Translations under genes and position numbers: made by a program
In this document: piece after piece, positions 29,691 to 38,707 of the stretch
Layout: each line of letters opens with the position of its first letter
How positions within the stretch are numbered: position 1 is the stretch's first letter
NCBI RefSeq assembly: GCF_006742205.1
Contig: NZ_AP019721.1
Location: 1,116,001 to 1,180,000, forward strand
Direction of reading: 5' to 3'
DNA from: Staphylococcus epidermidis
GTDB taxonomy: Bacteria; Bacillota; Bacilli; Staphylococcales; Staphylococcaceae
DNA: 64,000 bases
The notes under the pieces: generated by a model
Seen by the model: the letters and a program-made list of their open reading frames with translations, nothing else
What the model was told of the DNA's origin: nothing
Databases searched by the model: none

Positions 29691-29750
29691 TAAAGTTAAT
29701 TTATTCAATAAGCCAACGATCAGATGTTTTATTAAATAGGAGGAAAAAAT

Positions 29751-31688
29751 ATGAATCAAATTAATATTCAATTTCCAGATGGTAATACAAAAGAATTTGA
29801 TAAAGGGACTACTACAGAAGACATCGCTCAATCAATTAGTCCAGGATTAAGAAAAAAAGCAGTTGCGGGAAAATTCAATGGTCAACTTGTAGATTTAACA
29901 CGCCCTTTAGAACAAGATGGAGCTATTGAAATTATTACTCCTGGGAGTGAAGAAGCGTTAGAAGTACTTCGTCATTCAACAGCTCATTTAATGGCACAAG
30001 CATTAAAACGTTTATACGGAGACGTTAAATTTGGAGTTGGACCTGTAATAGAAGGCGGATTCTATTATGATTTTGATATGGATGATAAGGTTTCATCGGA
30101 TGATTTTGATAAAATTGAGAAAACAATGAAACAAATTGTGAACGAAAATCATAAAATTGTAAGAGAAGTAGTTAGTAAAGAAAAAGCAAAAGACTTCTTC
30201 AAGGATGACCCTTATAAATTAGAACTTATTGATGCAATTCCTGAAGATGAGAGTGTAACACTTTATACTCAAGGTGAATTTACTGATTTATGTCGAGGTG
30301 TACACGTACCTTCTACTTCTAAAATTAAAGAGTTCAAACTATTATCTACAGCTGGTGCTTATTGGCGTGGAAATAGTGATAATAAAATGTTACAACGAAT
30401 TTATGGTACAGCATTCTTTGACAAAAAAGATTTGAAAGCACATCTAAAAATGTTGGAAGAACGTCGTGAGCGTGATCATCGTAAAATTGGTAAAGATTTA
30501 GAATTGTTTACAAACAATCAACTCGTTGGTGCTGGTTTACCATTATGGTTACCAAATGGTGCTACAATACGTAGGGAAATAGAACGTTATATTGTCGATA
30601 AAGAAGTAAGTATGGGATACGATCATGTTTACACACCAGTATTAGCCAATGTTGATTTATATAAAACATCTGGTCACTGGGATCATTATCAAGAAGATAT
30701 GTTCCCAGCAATGAAGTTAGATGAAGACGAAGCAATGGTCTTAAGACCAATGAACTGTCCACATCATATGATGATTTATAAAAACAAACCTCATTCTTAT
30801 CGCGAATTACCTATACGTATTGCTGAATTGGGTACTATGCATCGTTACGAAGCAAGTGGTGCAGTATCAGGTTTACAACGTGTTCGAGGAATGACATTGA
30901 ATGATTCCCATATTTTCGTTAGACCTGATCAAATTAAAGAAGAATTTAAACGTGTAGTTAATATGATTCAAGATGTGTACAAAGATTTTGGTTTTGAAGA
31001 TTATCGCTTCAGATTGAGTTATAGAGATCCTGAAGATAAGCATAAGTACTTTGATGATGATGAAATGTGGGAAAAAGCTGAATCCATGCTTAAAGAAGCA
31101 TCAGATGAATTAGGTTTAACTTATGAAGAAGCTATTGGTGAGGCAGCATTCTATGGACCTAAGTTAGATGTTCAAGTAAAAACAGCTATGGGAAAAGAAG
31201 AAACTCTATCAACAGCACAACTTGATTTTCTTTTACCAGAACGTTTTGACTTAACGTACATTGGTCAAGATGGAGAACAACATCGTCCTGTAGTTATACA
31301 CCGTGGTGTAGTTTCTACTATGGAACGTTTTGTTGCATTTTTAACAGAAGAAACAAAAGGTGCATTTCCAACTTGGTTGGCGCCTATGCAAGTTGAAATT
31401 ATTCCTGTAAATATAGATTTACATTATGATTATGCAAGACTTTTACAAGATGAACTAAAATCGCAAGGTGTCCGCGTTGAAATTGATGACCGTAATGAAA
31501 AAATGGGATATAAAATTCGTGAAGCTCAAATGAAAAAAATACCTTATCAGATTGTTGTAGGTGACCAAGAAGTAGAGAATCAAGAAGTAAATGTAAGAAA
31601 ATATGGTTCTGAAAAACAAGAATCAGTTGAAAAAGATGAATTTATTTGGAATGTTATTGATGAAATCCGTTTGAAAAAGCATAGATAA
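29751..31688 (+). CDS. thrS: Threonyl-tRNA synthetase
   Basis: 645 residues. TGS domain 1-62, editing domain with the [11 protein letters not shown] zinc-like motif near 76 and the partner pattern near 183 (LCRGVHVP), class II catalytic core with RPMNCPHHM near 330, [22 protein letters not shown] near 515, and a C-terminal anticodon-binding domain. It charges tRNA-Thr and clears mis-attached Ser. ATG follows AGGAGGAAAAAAT. Controlled by the T-box leader. Confidence 0.97.
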   Translation: MNQINIQFPDGNTKEFDKGTTTEDIAQSISPGLRKKAVAGKFNGQLVDLTRPLEQDGAIEIITPGSEEALEVLRHSTAHLMAQALKRLYGDVKFGVGPVIEGGFYYDFDMDDKVSSDDFDKIEKTMKQIVNENHKIVREVVSKEKAKDFFKDDPYKLELIDAIPEDESVTLYTQGEFTDLCRGVHVPSTSKIKEFKLLSTAGAYWRGNSDNKMLQRIYGTAFFDKKDLKAHLKMLEERRERDHRKIGKDLELFTNNQLVGAGLPLWLPNGATIRREIERYIVDKEVSMGYDHVYTPVLANVDLYKTSGHWDHYQEDMFPAMKLDEDEAMVLRPMNCPHHMMIYKNKPHSYRELPIRIAELGTMHRYEASGAVSGLQRVRGMTLNDSHIFVRPDQIKEEFKRVVNMIQDVYKDFGFEDYRFRLSYRDPEDKHKYFDDDEMWEKAESMLKEASDELGLTYEEAIGEAAFYGPKLDVQVKTAMGKEETLSTAQLDFLLPERFDLTYIGQDGEQHRPVVIHRGVVSTMERFVAFLTEETKGAFPTWLAPMQVEIIPVNIDLHYDYARLLQDELKSQGVRVEIDDRNEKMGYKIREAQMKKIPYQIVVGDQEVENQEVNVRKYGSEKQESVEKDEFIWNVIDEIRLKKHR

Positions 31689-31728
31689 ACTTGAAAATAT
31701 AAAGTATATCATGTATATTACAAATTAA

Positions 31729-31734
31729 TATAAT
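31729..31734 (+). promoter_or_regulatory. Likely -10 box for the lysine riboswitch transcript
   Basis: TATAAT, seven bases before the riboswitch begins. The -35 region (TATATC at 17 bases) is poor, so the promoter is provisional. Confidence 0.45.
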
Positions 31735-31740
31735 AAATAG

Positions 31741-31910
31741 AGTTAGAGGTTGCATTATTAATGACTAACTTATCAGAAGTCGTATGGGACATGTGTTGAA
31801 TAAGTGAAAGGTAATAATGCCGAAATGATGTTATTTCCATAAATTAGCATTGTTGGGACAACTTTCGAATAGAAGTTGTACTGTCACTTTATGTGATGTG
31901 CTACCTTATA
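31741..31910 (+). ncRNA. Lysine riboswitch (L-box)
   Basis: Conserved L-box elements occur in the right order: AGAGGTTGCA (31744), AGAAGTCGTA (31776), GAAAGG near 31806, AATGCCGAA (31817), TTGGGACAAC (31853) and CTGTCACTT...GTGATG...GCTACCT closing the five-helix core. The opening AGAGGTTGC can pair with the closing GCTACCT region (P1). Lysine binding would favour the following terminator and shut off lysP. Confidence 0.92.
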
Positions 31911-31922
31911 TAGATAAACATT

Positions 31923-31960
31923 AGTGGTTGCATATCTTAAAGGTATGTAACCACTTTTTA
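31923..31960 (+). terminator. Riboswitch expression-platform terminator
   Basis: AGTGGTTGCATA / TATGTAACCACT (31923-31934 with 31944-31955, one G-T pair) followed by TTTTTA, directly after the L-box core. Confidence 0.88.
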
Positions 31961-31987
31961 CATTATTGATACAGATATAAAGACAAG

Positions 31988-32033
31988 TGATATAAAAGTA
32001 AAATGATATTAATATTATTTTACTTTTATATCA
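31988..32033. repeat. 46-bp AT-rich palindrome between riboswitch and lysP
   Basis: A perfect 17-bp inverted repeat (31988-32004 with 32017-32033; outer half starts TGATATAAAAGT) around a 12-base AT centre that is itself largely self-complementary. No T tract follows, so it is not an ordinary terminator. Confidence 0.8.
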
Positions 32034-32116
32034 TCTATACCAAATTTATCTACAACAATGATATGCATTGATGTGGTAACAAGTTAGCCTCTACTTATGA
32101 AGGAAAGGGAGCTTAT

Positions 32117-33619
32117 ATGAAAAAGAATAATAAACAAAATGACGGTGTTCAAAGAGGATTAAAAGATAGACATATTTCAATGATTGCCATTGGGGGATGT
32201 ATAGGAACTGGTCTATTCATGACTTCTGGTGGAGCTATACATGACGCAGGTGCATTGGGTGCTTTGATTGCCTATGCAGTTATTGGAGCGATGGTGTTCT
32301 TTCTAATGACGTCGTTAGGGGAGATGGCGACATATTTGCCTGTGTCAGGTTCATTTAGTACTTATGCTACACGCTTTGTCGATCCTTCACTAGGTTTTGC
32401 TTTAGGATGGAATTATTGGTTCAACTGGGTGATAACAGTAGCAGCTGATGTTACTATTGCAGCGCAAGTTATACAATATTGGTCCCCTATGCAAGGTATA
32501 CCAGCTTGGGTCTGGAGTTGTATTTTCCTTATTATTATTTTCGCGCTTAATTCTTTATCCGTTAGAGTATATGGAGAGAGTGAATATTGGTTCGCACTTA
32601 TCAAAGTAGTTACAGTCATCATATTTATAGGAATTGGTATCTTAACTATTTTAGGGATTATGGGTGGAGAATTTGTAGGATTTGATACGTTTACAAAAGG
32701 AGATGGGCCAATACTAGGTGGGAATTTAGGAGGTAGCTTGCTATCAATTCTTGGTGTATTTCTAGTCGCAGGCTTCTCATTCCAAGGAACTGAACTTATT
32801 GGTATTACAGCAGGTGAATCTGAAAATCCAGAAAGAGCAGTTCCAAAAGCGATTAAACAAGTATTTTGGCGTATACTTTTATTTTACATTCTAGCTATTT
32901 TCATTATTGGTATGTTGATTCCATATGATAGTAAGGCATTAATGGGCGGTGGTGATAGTATAGCTACTTCACCTTTTACATTAGTATTTAAGAATGCTGG
33001 ATTAGCTTTTGCTGCTTCATTTATGAATGCTGTTATATTAACAAGTGTATTATCAGCAGGTAACTCAGGAATGTATGCTTCAACAAGAATGTTATATTCG
33101 ATGAGTAAAGATAAATTAGCTTATAATTCTTTTGGAAAAACAAATAAAAGTGGCGTACCTTATGTATCTCTAATTGCAACTGGAGTACTAGTCATTCTTA
33201 TTTTCGCATTGCAACATTTAAGTGGAGATGCATATGAATACATTGTAGCTGCTAGCGGAATGACTGGTTTTATTGCTTGGGTTGGTATAGCAATCAGTCA
33301 CTTTAGATTTAGACGCGCATTTGATAAACAAAATTATGATAAATCAAAATTAAAATATAAAGCGAAGTTATTCCCATTTGGTCCGATTTTTGCAGGTATT
33401 TTATGTGTAATAGTTATCATTGGACAAGATGTAGATTTTATTAAAACAGGTAACTTTGATATGAATAGATTTTTTATAACTTACATGGGAATACCTGTAT
33501 TCTTAATTTTCTTCTTTTATCATAAATTTAGATATAAAACTAAAAAGATTCCTCTAAACAAAGTTGACTTAAGGCAAGATGTTTCGATGGAAGAAGTAAG
33601 ACACCATAAAAATAATTAA
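32117..33619 (+). CDS. lysP: Lysine-specific permease LysP (APC family)
   Basis: 500 residues, about 12 membrane helices. N-terminal APC motif LKDRHISMIAIGGCIGTGLF at 15-34 and GESENPERAVPKAI near 234. The lysine riboswitch upstream identifies the substrate: the gene is expressed when lysine is scarce. The ATG follows AAGGAAAGGGAGC. Monocistronic, with the infC promoter beginning nine bases past its stop. Confidence 0.93.
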   Translation: MKKNNKQNDGVQRGLKDRHISMIAIGGCIGTGLFMTSGGAIHDAGALGALIAYAVIGAMVFFLMTSLGEMATYLPVSGSFSTYATRFVDPSLGFALGWNYWFNWVITVAADVTIAAQVIQYWSPMQGIPAWVWSCIFLIIIFALNSLSVRVYGESEYWFALIKVVTVIIFIGIGILTILGIMGGEFVGFDTFTKGDGPILGGNLGGSLLSILGVFLVAGFSFQGTELIGITAGESENPERAVPKAIKQVFWRILLFYILAIFIIGMLIPYDSKALMGGGDSIATSPFTLVFKNAGLAFAASFMNAVILTSVLSAGNSGMYASTRMLYSMSKDKLAYNSFGKTNKSGVPYVSLIATGVLVILIFALQHLSGDAYEYIVAASGMTGFIAWVGIAISHFRFRRAFDKQNYDKSKLKYKAKLFPFGPIFAGILCVIVIIGQDVDFIKTGNFDMNRFFITYMGIPVFLIFFFYHKFRYKTKKIPLNKVDLRQDVSMEEVRHHKNN

Positions 33620-33627
33620 AAAATAGT

Positions 33628-33656
33628 TTGACTTAAACAATAAATATTGATATGAT
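33628..33656 (+). promoter_or_regulatory. Sigma-A promoter of infC-rpmI-rplT
   Basis: TTGACT and TATGAT at exactly 17 bases. The predicted transcript starts near 33663, giving a leader of about 170 bases before infC. Confidence 0.87.
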
Positions 33657-33662
33657 TATTAA

Positions 33663-33797
33663 CGTTGAATACGAAACGAACCAAGTAGAAGCACCCGCTT
33701 CTCACCTGTGGCGACGCTGAAGCAGTTGGCAGGTCAATCATGTTACACATTTATTGTGTCTAAGAAGAGCGGGTAGTTATACTCGCTCTTCTTTTTG
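33663..33797 (+). ncRNA. L20-type autoregulatory leader with terminator
   Basis: Structured leader rich in G+C relative to its surroundings, ending with a terminator stem AAGAAGAGCGGGT / ACTCGCTCTTCTT (33762-33774 with 33781-33793) and a T tract. In Bacillus, L20 binds the leader of this operon and promotes premature termination. Position, operon and structure support the same mechanism; I did not check the fold computationally. Confidence 0.8.
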
Positions 33798-33835
33798 CTT
33801 GGAACAATTTCGTAAAATTCTGGGAGGTGTCAACC

Positions 33836-34354
33836 ATAGCAAAAGATCAAACTCAAATTAATGAGAAAATTCGTGCAAAAGAACTACGCTTAATAGGCCA
33901 AGATGGTGAACAAATTGGTGTTAAATCTAAACGTGAAGCTTTAGAAATGGCTGAACGTGTGGATTTAGATTTAGTTGTTGTAGCACCAAATGCAAAACCA
34001 CCTGTTGCGAGAATAATGGATTATGGTAAATATAAATTCGAACAGCAGAAAAAAGAAAAAGAAATGAAGAAGAAACAAAAAGTCATTAACGTTAAAGAAT
34101 TACGTTTAAGCCCAACTATTGAAGAACATGATTTCCAAACTAAGTTGAAAAATGGACGCAAGTTCTTATCTAAAGGCGATAAATGTAAAGTTTCAATTCG
34201 TTTCAGAGGTCGTGCGATTACACATAAAGAAATTGGTCAGCGTGTGTTAGAAAAATTTGCAGATGAATGTAAAGATATTGCAACTGTTGAACAAAAGCCT
34301 AAAATGGAAGGGCGTCAAATGTTTATTATGTTAGCGCCTATCAACGAAAAATAA
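33836..34354 (+). CDS. infC: Translation initiation factor IF-3
   Basis: 172 residues if read from the ATA at 33836 (ATA-GCA-AAA-GAT). The usual annotated GTG at 33827 lies inside the ribosome site GGGAGGTG and cannot be the true start; the ATA is placed eight bases after GGAGG. A non-standard start is the rule for infC because IF-3 discriminates against it and so limits its own synthesis. N domain [20 protein letters not shown], lysine-rich linker near 80, C domain with [17 protein letters not shown]. It binds the 30S subunit and checks codon-anticodon pairing. Confidence 0.93.
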   Translation: MAKDQTQINEKIRAKELRLIGQDGEQIGVKSKREALEMAERVDLDLVVVAPNAKPPVARIMDYGKYKFEQQKKEKEMKKKQKVINVKELRLSPTIEEHDFQTKLKNGRKFLSKGDKCKVSIRFRGRAITHKEIGQRVLEKFADECKDIATVEQKPKMEGRQMFIMLAPINEK

Positions 34355-34381
34355 ACGTTAAATTATAGGAGGAAATGAATC

Positions 34382-34582
34382 ATGCCTAAAATGAAAACTC
34401 ACCGTGGAGCAGCTAAACGTGTTAAAAGAACTGGTTCAGGTCAATTAAAACGTTCTAGAGCTTTCACATCTCACTTATTCGCAAATAAAAATACTAAACA
34501 AAAACGTCAATTACGTAAAGCTAAGTTAGTTTCTAAAAGTGATATGAAACGTGTTAAACAATTATTAGCATACAAAAAATAA
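34382..34582 (+). CDS. rpmI: Ribosomal protein L35
   Basis: 66 residues, very basic ([20 protein letters not shown]). Part of the 50S subunit. ATG follows TAGGAGGAAATGAATC. It sits between infC and rplT in the standard order. Confidence 0.97.
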   Translation: MPKMKTHRGAAKRVKRTGSGQLKRSRAFTSHLFANKNTKQKRQLRKAKLVSKSDMKRVKQLLAYKK

Positions 34583-34633
34583 GATTTTAAACGAATATAT
34601 ATACGATAGAGATCATCTAAGGAGGAATTTATT

Positions 34634-34990
34634 ATGCCACGAGTTAAAGGTGGAACAGTAACAAGAGCACGTCGTAAAAAAACGATTAAATTAGCTAAAG
34701 GTTACTTTGGTTCAAAACATACATTATATAAAGTAGCTAAACAACAAGTAATGAAATCAGGTCAATATGCTTTCCGTGACCGTCGTCAACGCAAACGTGA
34801 TTTCCGTAAATTATGGATTACACGTATTAATGCGGCTGCACGTCAACATGACATTAGCTACTCACGTTTAATGAACGGCTTGAAAAAAGCTGAGATTGAT
34901 ATCAATCGTAAAATGTTATCAGAAATTGCAATCTCAGATGACAAAGCTTTCGCTGAATTAGTATCAAAAGCTAAAGAAGCTTTAAAATAA
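34634..34990 (+). CDS. rplT: Ribosomal protein L20
   Basis: 118 residues ([23 protein letters not shown]-type start), basic N-terminal helix and globular C-terminal domain ending KAKEALK. Early assembly protein of the 50S subunit and, in Bacillus, the repressor acting on this operon's leader. ATG follows AAGGAGGAATTT. Confidence 0.97.
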
Positions 34991-35000
34991 TATTTATACA

Positions 35001-35037
35001 AGACCTGGGACAATAATCTTTGTCTCAGGTCTTTTTA
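35001..35037 (+). terminator. Terminator after rplT
   Basis: AGACCTGGGACA / TGTCTCAGGTCT (35001-35012 with 35021-35032, one G-T pair) then TTTTTA. Member of the dispersed GGGACA hairpin family. Confidence 0.9.
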
Positions 35038-35140
35038 TATGCTTGTTGTTAATATATTATTTAAAAGCATTTAAAAATTGAGTACAATACCCTGATGTAA
35101 TAGCGGACATATCTTATTTTTTTGTCATTTCATAATACTA

Positions 35141-35170
35141 GATTGTTTCAAATCATGCTTTGAAACAATC
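35141..35170. repeat. 12-bp perfect inverted repeat in the rplT downstream gap
   Basis: GATTGTTTCAAA / TTTGAAACAATC with a six-base spacer TCATGC. No T tract follows on either strand. The rest of the gap 35038-35407 is AT-rich and non-coding; a TATACT at 35382-35387 is a possible -10 for the next gene. Confidence 0.7.
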
Positions 35171-35407
35171 AATATCTACGAAGTCAATAACTAAAAAAAG
35201 ATAAATTTGCAATCATGTTATGACAGTAAGGTATATAATGTGGCTTTGTTAAAAGTTTTATAATATCAACAATGTAAGATTATGTCTTATTTTAATTATA
35301 AATATAATGGTGCTTTTATCGTTTTACATATACATATATTCAATCGCAAAAAATGATAATTTTTGCTAAAATGACTGATAGTATACTATATCTAAAAGGA
35401 GATAATC

Positions 35408-36019
35408 ATGTCTAAATTTGATGAACAAATAATTGTTGTAAACAGAGATATTTTATTTAACAAAGATAAGAATGCTTTTAATGGTTTTTTACATAAAAAT
35501 AATTTCAAAGGAAAAGAAATTTTTAGTGCGTTAAGTAAATATGAAGTGAAAAGACGTGGTGATATGGAAGATGATCCATCGTTTAAACAATTAATATCAT
35601 ATTGCCTACTAGAAAATGAGAAGGGTGAAATCCTTATTTACGAACGTCTTTCTGGTGGTGGAGAAGAACGGTTACATGGTCAGTCATCAATCGGTGTTGG
35701 TGGTCATATGAACGATGTTGTTGGAGCTGATTCTATTAATGAAGTTTTAAGAGTTAATGCTCAAAGAGAATTAGAAGAAGAAGTAGGATTAAGTAATAAT
35801 AAATCTCAAAATATGGAATATTTAGGTTTTATAAATGATGATGACAATGATGTGGGTAAAGTTCATATGGGCGTCGTATTTAAAATCACTGTGCATTCAA
35901 ACGATGTTGAAGCTAAAGAAACTGATACGCTAAAAATTAAATGGATAGAACAAGGCGACATTCAATCCTATGAGGATTTTGAAACATGGAGTGCATTAAT
36001 TCTTCAAGATATATCATGA
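35408..36019 (+). CDS. NUDIX hydrolase-like protein
   Basis: 203 residues. A complete Nudix box is present near residues 116-138: G-x5-E-x7-REL-x-EE-x-G (GADSINEVLRVNAQRELEEE then VGL). Upstream IYERLSGGGEERLHGQSSIGVGGHMND is the fold preceding the box. The family hydrolyses nucleoside diphosphates linked to another group; the substrate here is unknown. The N-terminal ~60 residues (EQIIVVNRDILF...) are an extension found in this subgroup. ATG follows AAAAGGAG; the YsoA-like gene follows after 16 bases. Confidence 0.88.
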   Translation: MSKFDEQIIVVNRDILFNKDKNAFNGFLHKNNFKGKEIFSALSKYEVKRRGDMEDDPSFKQLISYCLLENEKGEILIYERLSGGGEERLHGQSSIGVGGHMNDVVGADSINEVLRVNAQRELEEEVGLSNNKSQNMEYLGFINDDDNDVGKVHMGVVFKITVHSNDVEAKETDTLKIKWIEQGDIQSYEDFETWSALILQDIS

Positions 36020-36035
36020 TTGGAGTGCTAAATTA

Positions 36036-36959
36036 ATGGCTGATATTATACCTTTTCCACAGTCTAAAAGTAAAATGATTAAGCAAATAAATGATGCAGA
36101 AAGAAATGCAGATTTTGAAAAGATGTATCAATTGTTTAATGTATATGAACAGCATTTCGACCTTAACGAGGAGATTGCACTAAAGAAATGCCAGATGCTT
36201 TTACAATTGAATGCTTATTTAGAGTTACGAGAAGAGGCAATTATTTTGTTAAAACGTGGATTCAACTGTTATGACGAATTGATGATATATTATATTAAAA
36301 GTCTGAATGGCTTAGGTCAATTTAATGAAGCAGTTGAAGTAATTAATCAAATTATCGATGAAGTTAAAAATCATAAAACCAGAATGGAACTTTTTCCACT
36401 TAAAGAATATGCGATATCGAGACTTGATGAAGATAGAAAGGCATTGTCCTCATCTTTATCAGATTTCGGTTCGCTTAACACACGTGAACAAACTTCTTTA
36501 ATATTACAACTTATTGATAATGGACATTATAATTTTAAAGAATCAGTAGCGAATATACTAATTTCTATGGATTTACCAAAAAATTTAGTGAGCTTAATGT
36601 TGGAATATTTAAGATTTGCTGAATATTCTCATACAATTACAATCCATAAATATGGTGAAACTATCAATGTAAACCCTAATCATTTAAGTGGCATTGAGCA
36701 TACGACGATAAAAGACAAGGTCATTCCTGTCGTAATGAATAGATTAGAAGATGGAGCGTTGCATATTTTAAAAGAAGCACAACATATTATGAATAATCAT
36801 TCTATACTCATGTATCCTATAGATATAGAGTCGTTATACACTATTGATAATTGGATAGATGCATATGATGTTTACTTCAAACAATTAATTGGTATAGATA
36901 TAAATGGCTGTAACAATGATACTTTACAATTCATTAAATCATTAGATAATGAAATGTAA
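36036..36959 (+). CDS. TPR-like repeat protein (YsoA-like)
   Basis: 307 residues, soluble and largely helical, with tandem TPR-like helix pairs in the first ~150 residues (ADFEKMYQLFNVYEQHFDLN, LREEAIILLKRG, LGQFNEAVEVINQIID). Bacillus has the TPR protein YsoA at the same place upstream of tig. The C-terminal half (HTITIHKYGETINVNPNHLSG onward) has no motif I recognise. Function unknown; a protein-protein scaffold is the most that can be inferred. Probably cotranscribed with the NUDIX gene. Confidence 0.75.
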   Translation: MADIIPFPQSKSKMIKQINDAERNADFEKMYQLFNVYEQHFDLNEEIALKKCQMLLQLNAYLELREEAIILLKRGFNCYDELMIYYIKSLNGLGQFNEAVEVINQIIDEVKNHKTRMELFPLKEYAISRLDEDRKALSSSLSDFGSLNTREQTSLILQLIDNGHYNFKESVANILISMDLPKNLVSLMLEYLRFAEYSHTITIHKYGETINVNPNHLSGIEHTTIKDKVIPVVMNRLEDGALHILKEAQHIMNNHSILMYPIDIESLYTIDNWIDAYDVYFKQLIGIDINGCNNDTLQFIKSLDNEM

Positions 36960-37044
36960 AATTTAATTTGTTGCAAATTGAGAAAAAGAATTTTAATATA
37001 GAAATCGTTGAAAATAAACTTGAATAACCCATCGTTTTCAAAGT

Positions 37045-37073
37045 TTGTTAACGCTAAAAACCTATGCTATAAT
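37045..37073 (+). promoter_or_regulatory. Sigma-A promoter of tig
   Basis: TTGTTA and TATAAT at 17 bases with an extended -10 (TGCTATAAT). 46 bases before the tig ATG. Confidence 0.87.
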
Positions 37074-37119
37074 AGGGAAGTTGAAAAAATAAATTAGTCA
37101 ATCATGGAGGTATTTATAC

Positions 37120-38421
37120 ATGACAGCAACTTGGGAAAAAAAGGAAGGTAATGAAGGCGTTTTAACTGTTACTGTTCCTGCAGAGAAAGTAAATAAAGCA
37201 TTAGATCAAGCATTTAAAAAAGTGGTCAAACAAATTAATGTGCCTGGATTCCGTAAAGGTAAAGTGCCTCGTCCAATTTTTGAGCAACGTTTTGGTGTAG
37301 AAGCACTTTATCAAGATGCAGTGGATATTTTATTACCTGAAGCTTATGGTGAAGCAATTGAAGAAACAGAAATTAATCCAGTTGCACAACCAGAAGTTAA
37401 TGTAACTCAAATCGAAAAAGGTAAAGATTTCATTTTTGAAGCTACAGTTACAGTTGAACCTGAAGTTAAATTAGGTGATTACAAAGGATTAGAAATTGAA
37501 AAGCAAGAAACTGACCTTTCTGATGAAGAATTACAAGAATCAATCGACCATAGCTTAAGTCACCTTGCTGAAATGGTTGTTAAAGAAGATGGTGCTGTTG
37601 AAAACGGTGACACAGTAAACATTGATTTCTCAGGTTCAGTTGATGGTGAAGAATTTGATGGTGGACAAGCTGAAGGTTATGACCTAGAAATTGGTTCTGG
37701 ATCATTCATTCCTGGCTTTGAAGAACAAATAGAAGGAATGAAAACTGGCGATGAAAAAGATGTAGTTGTAACATTCCCAGAAGAATACCACGCTGAAGAA
37801 TTAGCTGGTAAAGAAGCTACATTTAAAACAAAAGTCAACGAAATTAAATTCAAAGATGTACCAGAATTAAATGATGAGATTGCTAACGAATTAGATTCTG
37901 ATGCTGAAAACGTGGACGAATATAAAGAAAATCTTCGCAAACGTTTAAGTGAACAGAAAGCAACTGAAGCTGAAAATACTGAAAAAGAAGAAGCTATTAA
38001 TAAAGCAACAGAAAATGCTTCAATTGATATTCCTGAAGCAATGATTAATACTGAATTAGATCGTATGATTCAAGAATTTGGTCAAAGAATCCAACAACAA
38101 GGCTTAGATTTGCAAACATATTATCAAATCTCTGGTCAAAACGAAGAGCAACTAAGAGACCAAATGAAAGACGATGCAGAACAACGCGTTAAAACAAACT
38201 TAACGTTAACTGCGATTGCTGATGAAGAAAATATTGAAGTATCTGATGAAGATATTGATAAAGAATTAGAAAAAATGAGCGAGCAATTTAACATTTCTGT
38301 AGAAGATATTAAATCTACTTTAGGTAATACAGATATTGTTAAAAATGATGTACGCATTCAAAAAGTTATTGATTTATTAAGAGATAATGCGAAATATGTT
38401 GAAGCTACTAAAGAAGACTAG
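37120..38421 (+). CDS. tig: Trigger factor
   Basis: 433 residues. Ribosome-binding domain 1-110 with the docking loop GFRKGKVPR at 43-51, FKBP-like prolyl isomerase domain about 150-245 ([19 protein letters not shown]), and the helical chaperone arms to the C terminus. It meets nascent chains at the L23 exit site. Acidic overall. Strong promoter and AUGGAGG-type ribosome site reflect high expression. Confidence 0.97.
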   Translation: MTATWEKKEGNEGVLTVTVPAEKVNKALDQAFKKVVKQINVPGFRKGKVPRPIFEQRFGVEALYQDAVDILLPEAYGEAIEETEINPVAQPEVNVTQIEKGKDFIFEATVTVEPEVKLGDYKGLEIEKQETDLSDEELQESIDHSLSHLAEMVVKEDGAVENGDTVNIDFSGSVDGEEFDGGQAEGYDLEIGSGSFIPGFEEQIEGMKTGDEKDVVVTFPEEYHAEELAGKEATFKTKVNEIKFKDVPELNDEIANELDSDAENVDEYKENLRKRLSEQKATEAENTEKEEAINKATENASIDIPEAMINTELDRMIQEFGQRIQQQGLDLQTYYQISGQNEEQLRDQMKDDAEQRVKTNLTLTAIADEENIEVSDEDIDKELEKMSEQFNISVEDIKSTLGNTDIVKNDVRIQKVIDLLRDNAKYVEATKED

Positions 38422-38461
38422 TATCGTTCATTAAATGAATGCATAATATTGAATTAGTCAA

Positions 38462-38512
38462 TTGTCTATAAGTTAAATTAAATATAGACAGTGTCAATTG
38501 TATAGATTGACA
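38462..38512. repeat. Two small inverted repeats after tig
   Basis: TGTCTATA / TATAGACA (38463-38470 with 38483-38490) followed at once by TGTCAAT / ATTGACA (38492-38498 with 38506-38512). No T tract. Possibly a mutually exclusive RNA fold or an old terminator. Confidence 0.5.
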
Positions 38513-38564
38513 ACTTAATATAGCATCATTATGATTTATAATTGTTGATGTTAAATGAAATTTA

Positions 38565-38615
38565 GGGGCGGGACAATGAAATCATTCATTAAGAATAAGA
38601 TTTCTGTCCCGCTCC
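38565..38615 (+). terminator. Long hairpin between tig and clpX
   Basis: GGGGCGGGACA / TGTCCCGCTCC (38565-38575 with 38605-38615, one G-T pair), inner AAAT/ATTT pairs, 29-base loop. No T tract, so termination is uncertain. GGGACA core shared with the dispersed family. Confidence 0.6.
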
Positions 38616-38651
38616 AAGTTATTTAAGCATCTTGATTGTAAATATGTTAAG

Positions 38652-38680
38652 TTGCATTGTAGAATGCTTTTTAGTATAGT
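38652..38680 (+). promoter_or_regulatory. Sigma-A promoter of clpX
   Basis: TTGCAT and TATAGT at 17 bases, 27 bases before the clpX ATG. Confidence 0.75.
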
Positions 38681-38707
38681 CTTTATGGAATAGGGGTGTA
38701 AAAAAGA

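Noticed and set aside
33827-33829. GTG as the infC start
   Set aside because: It overlaps the Shine-Dalgarno sequence GGGAGGTG.
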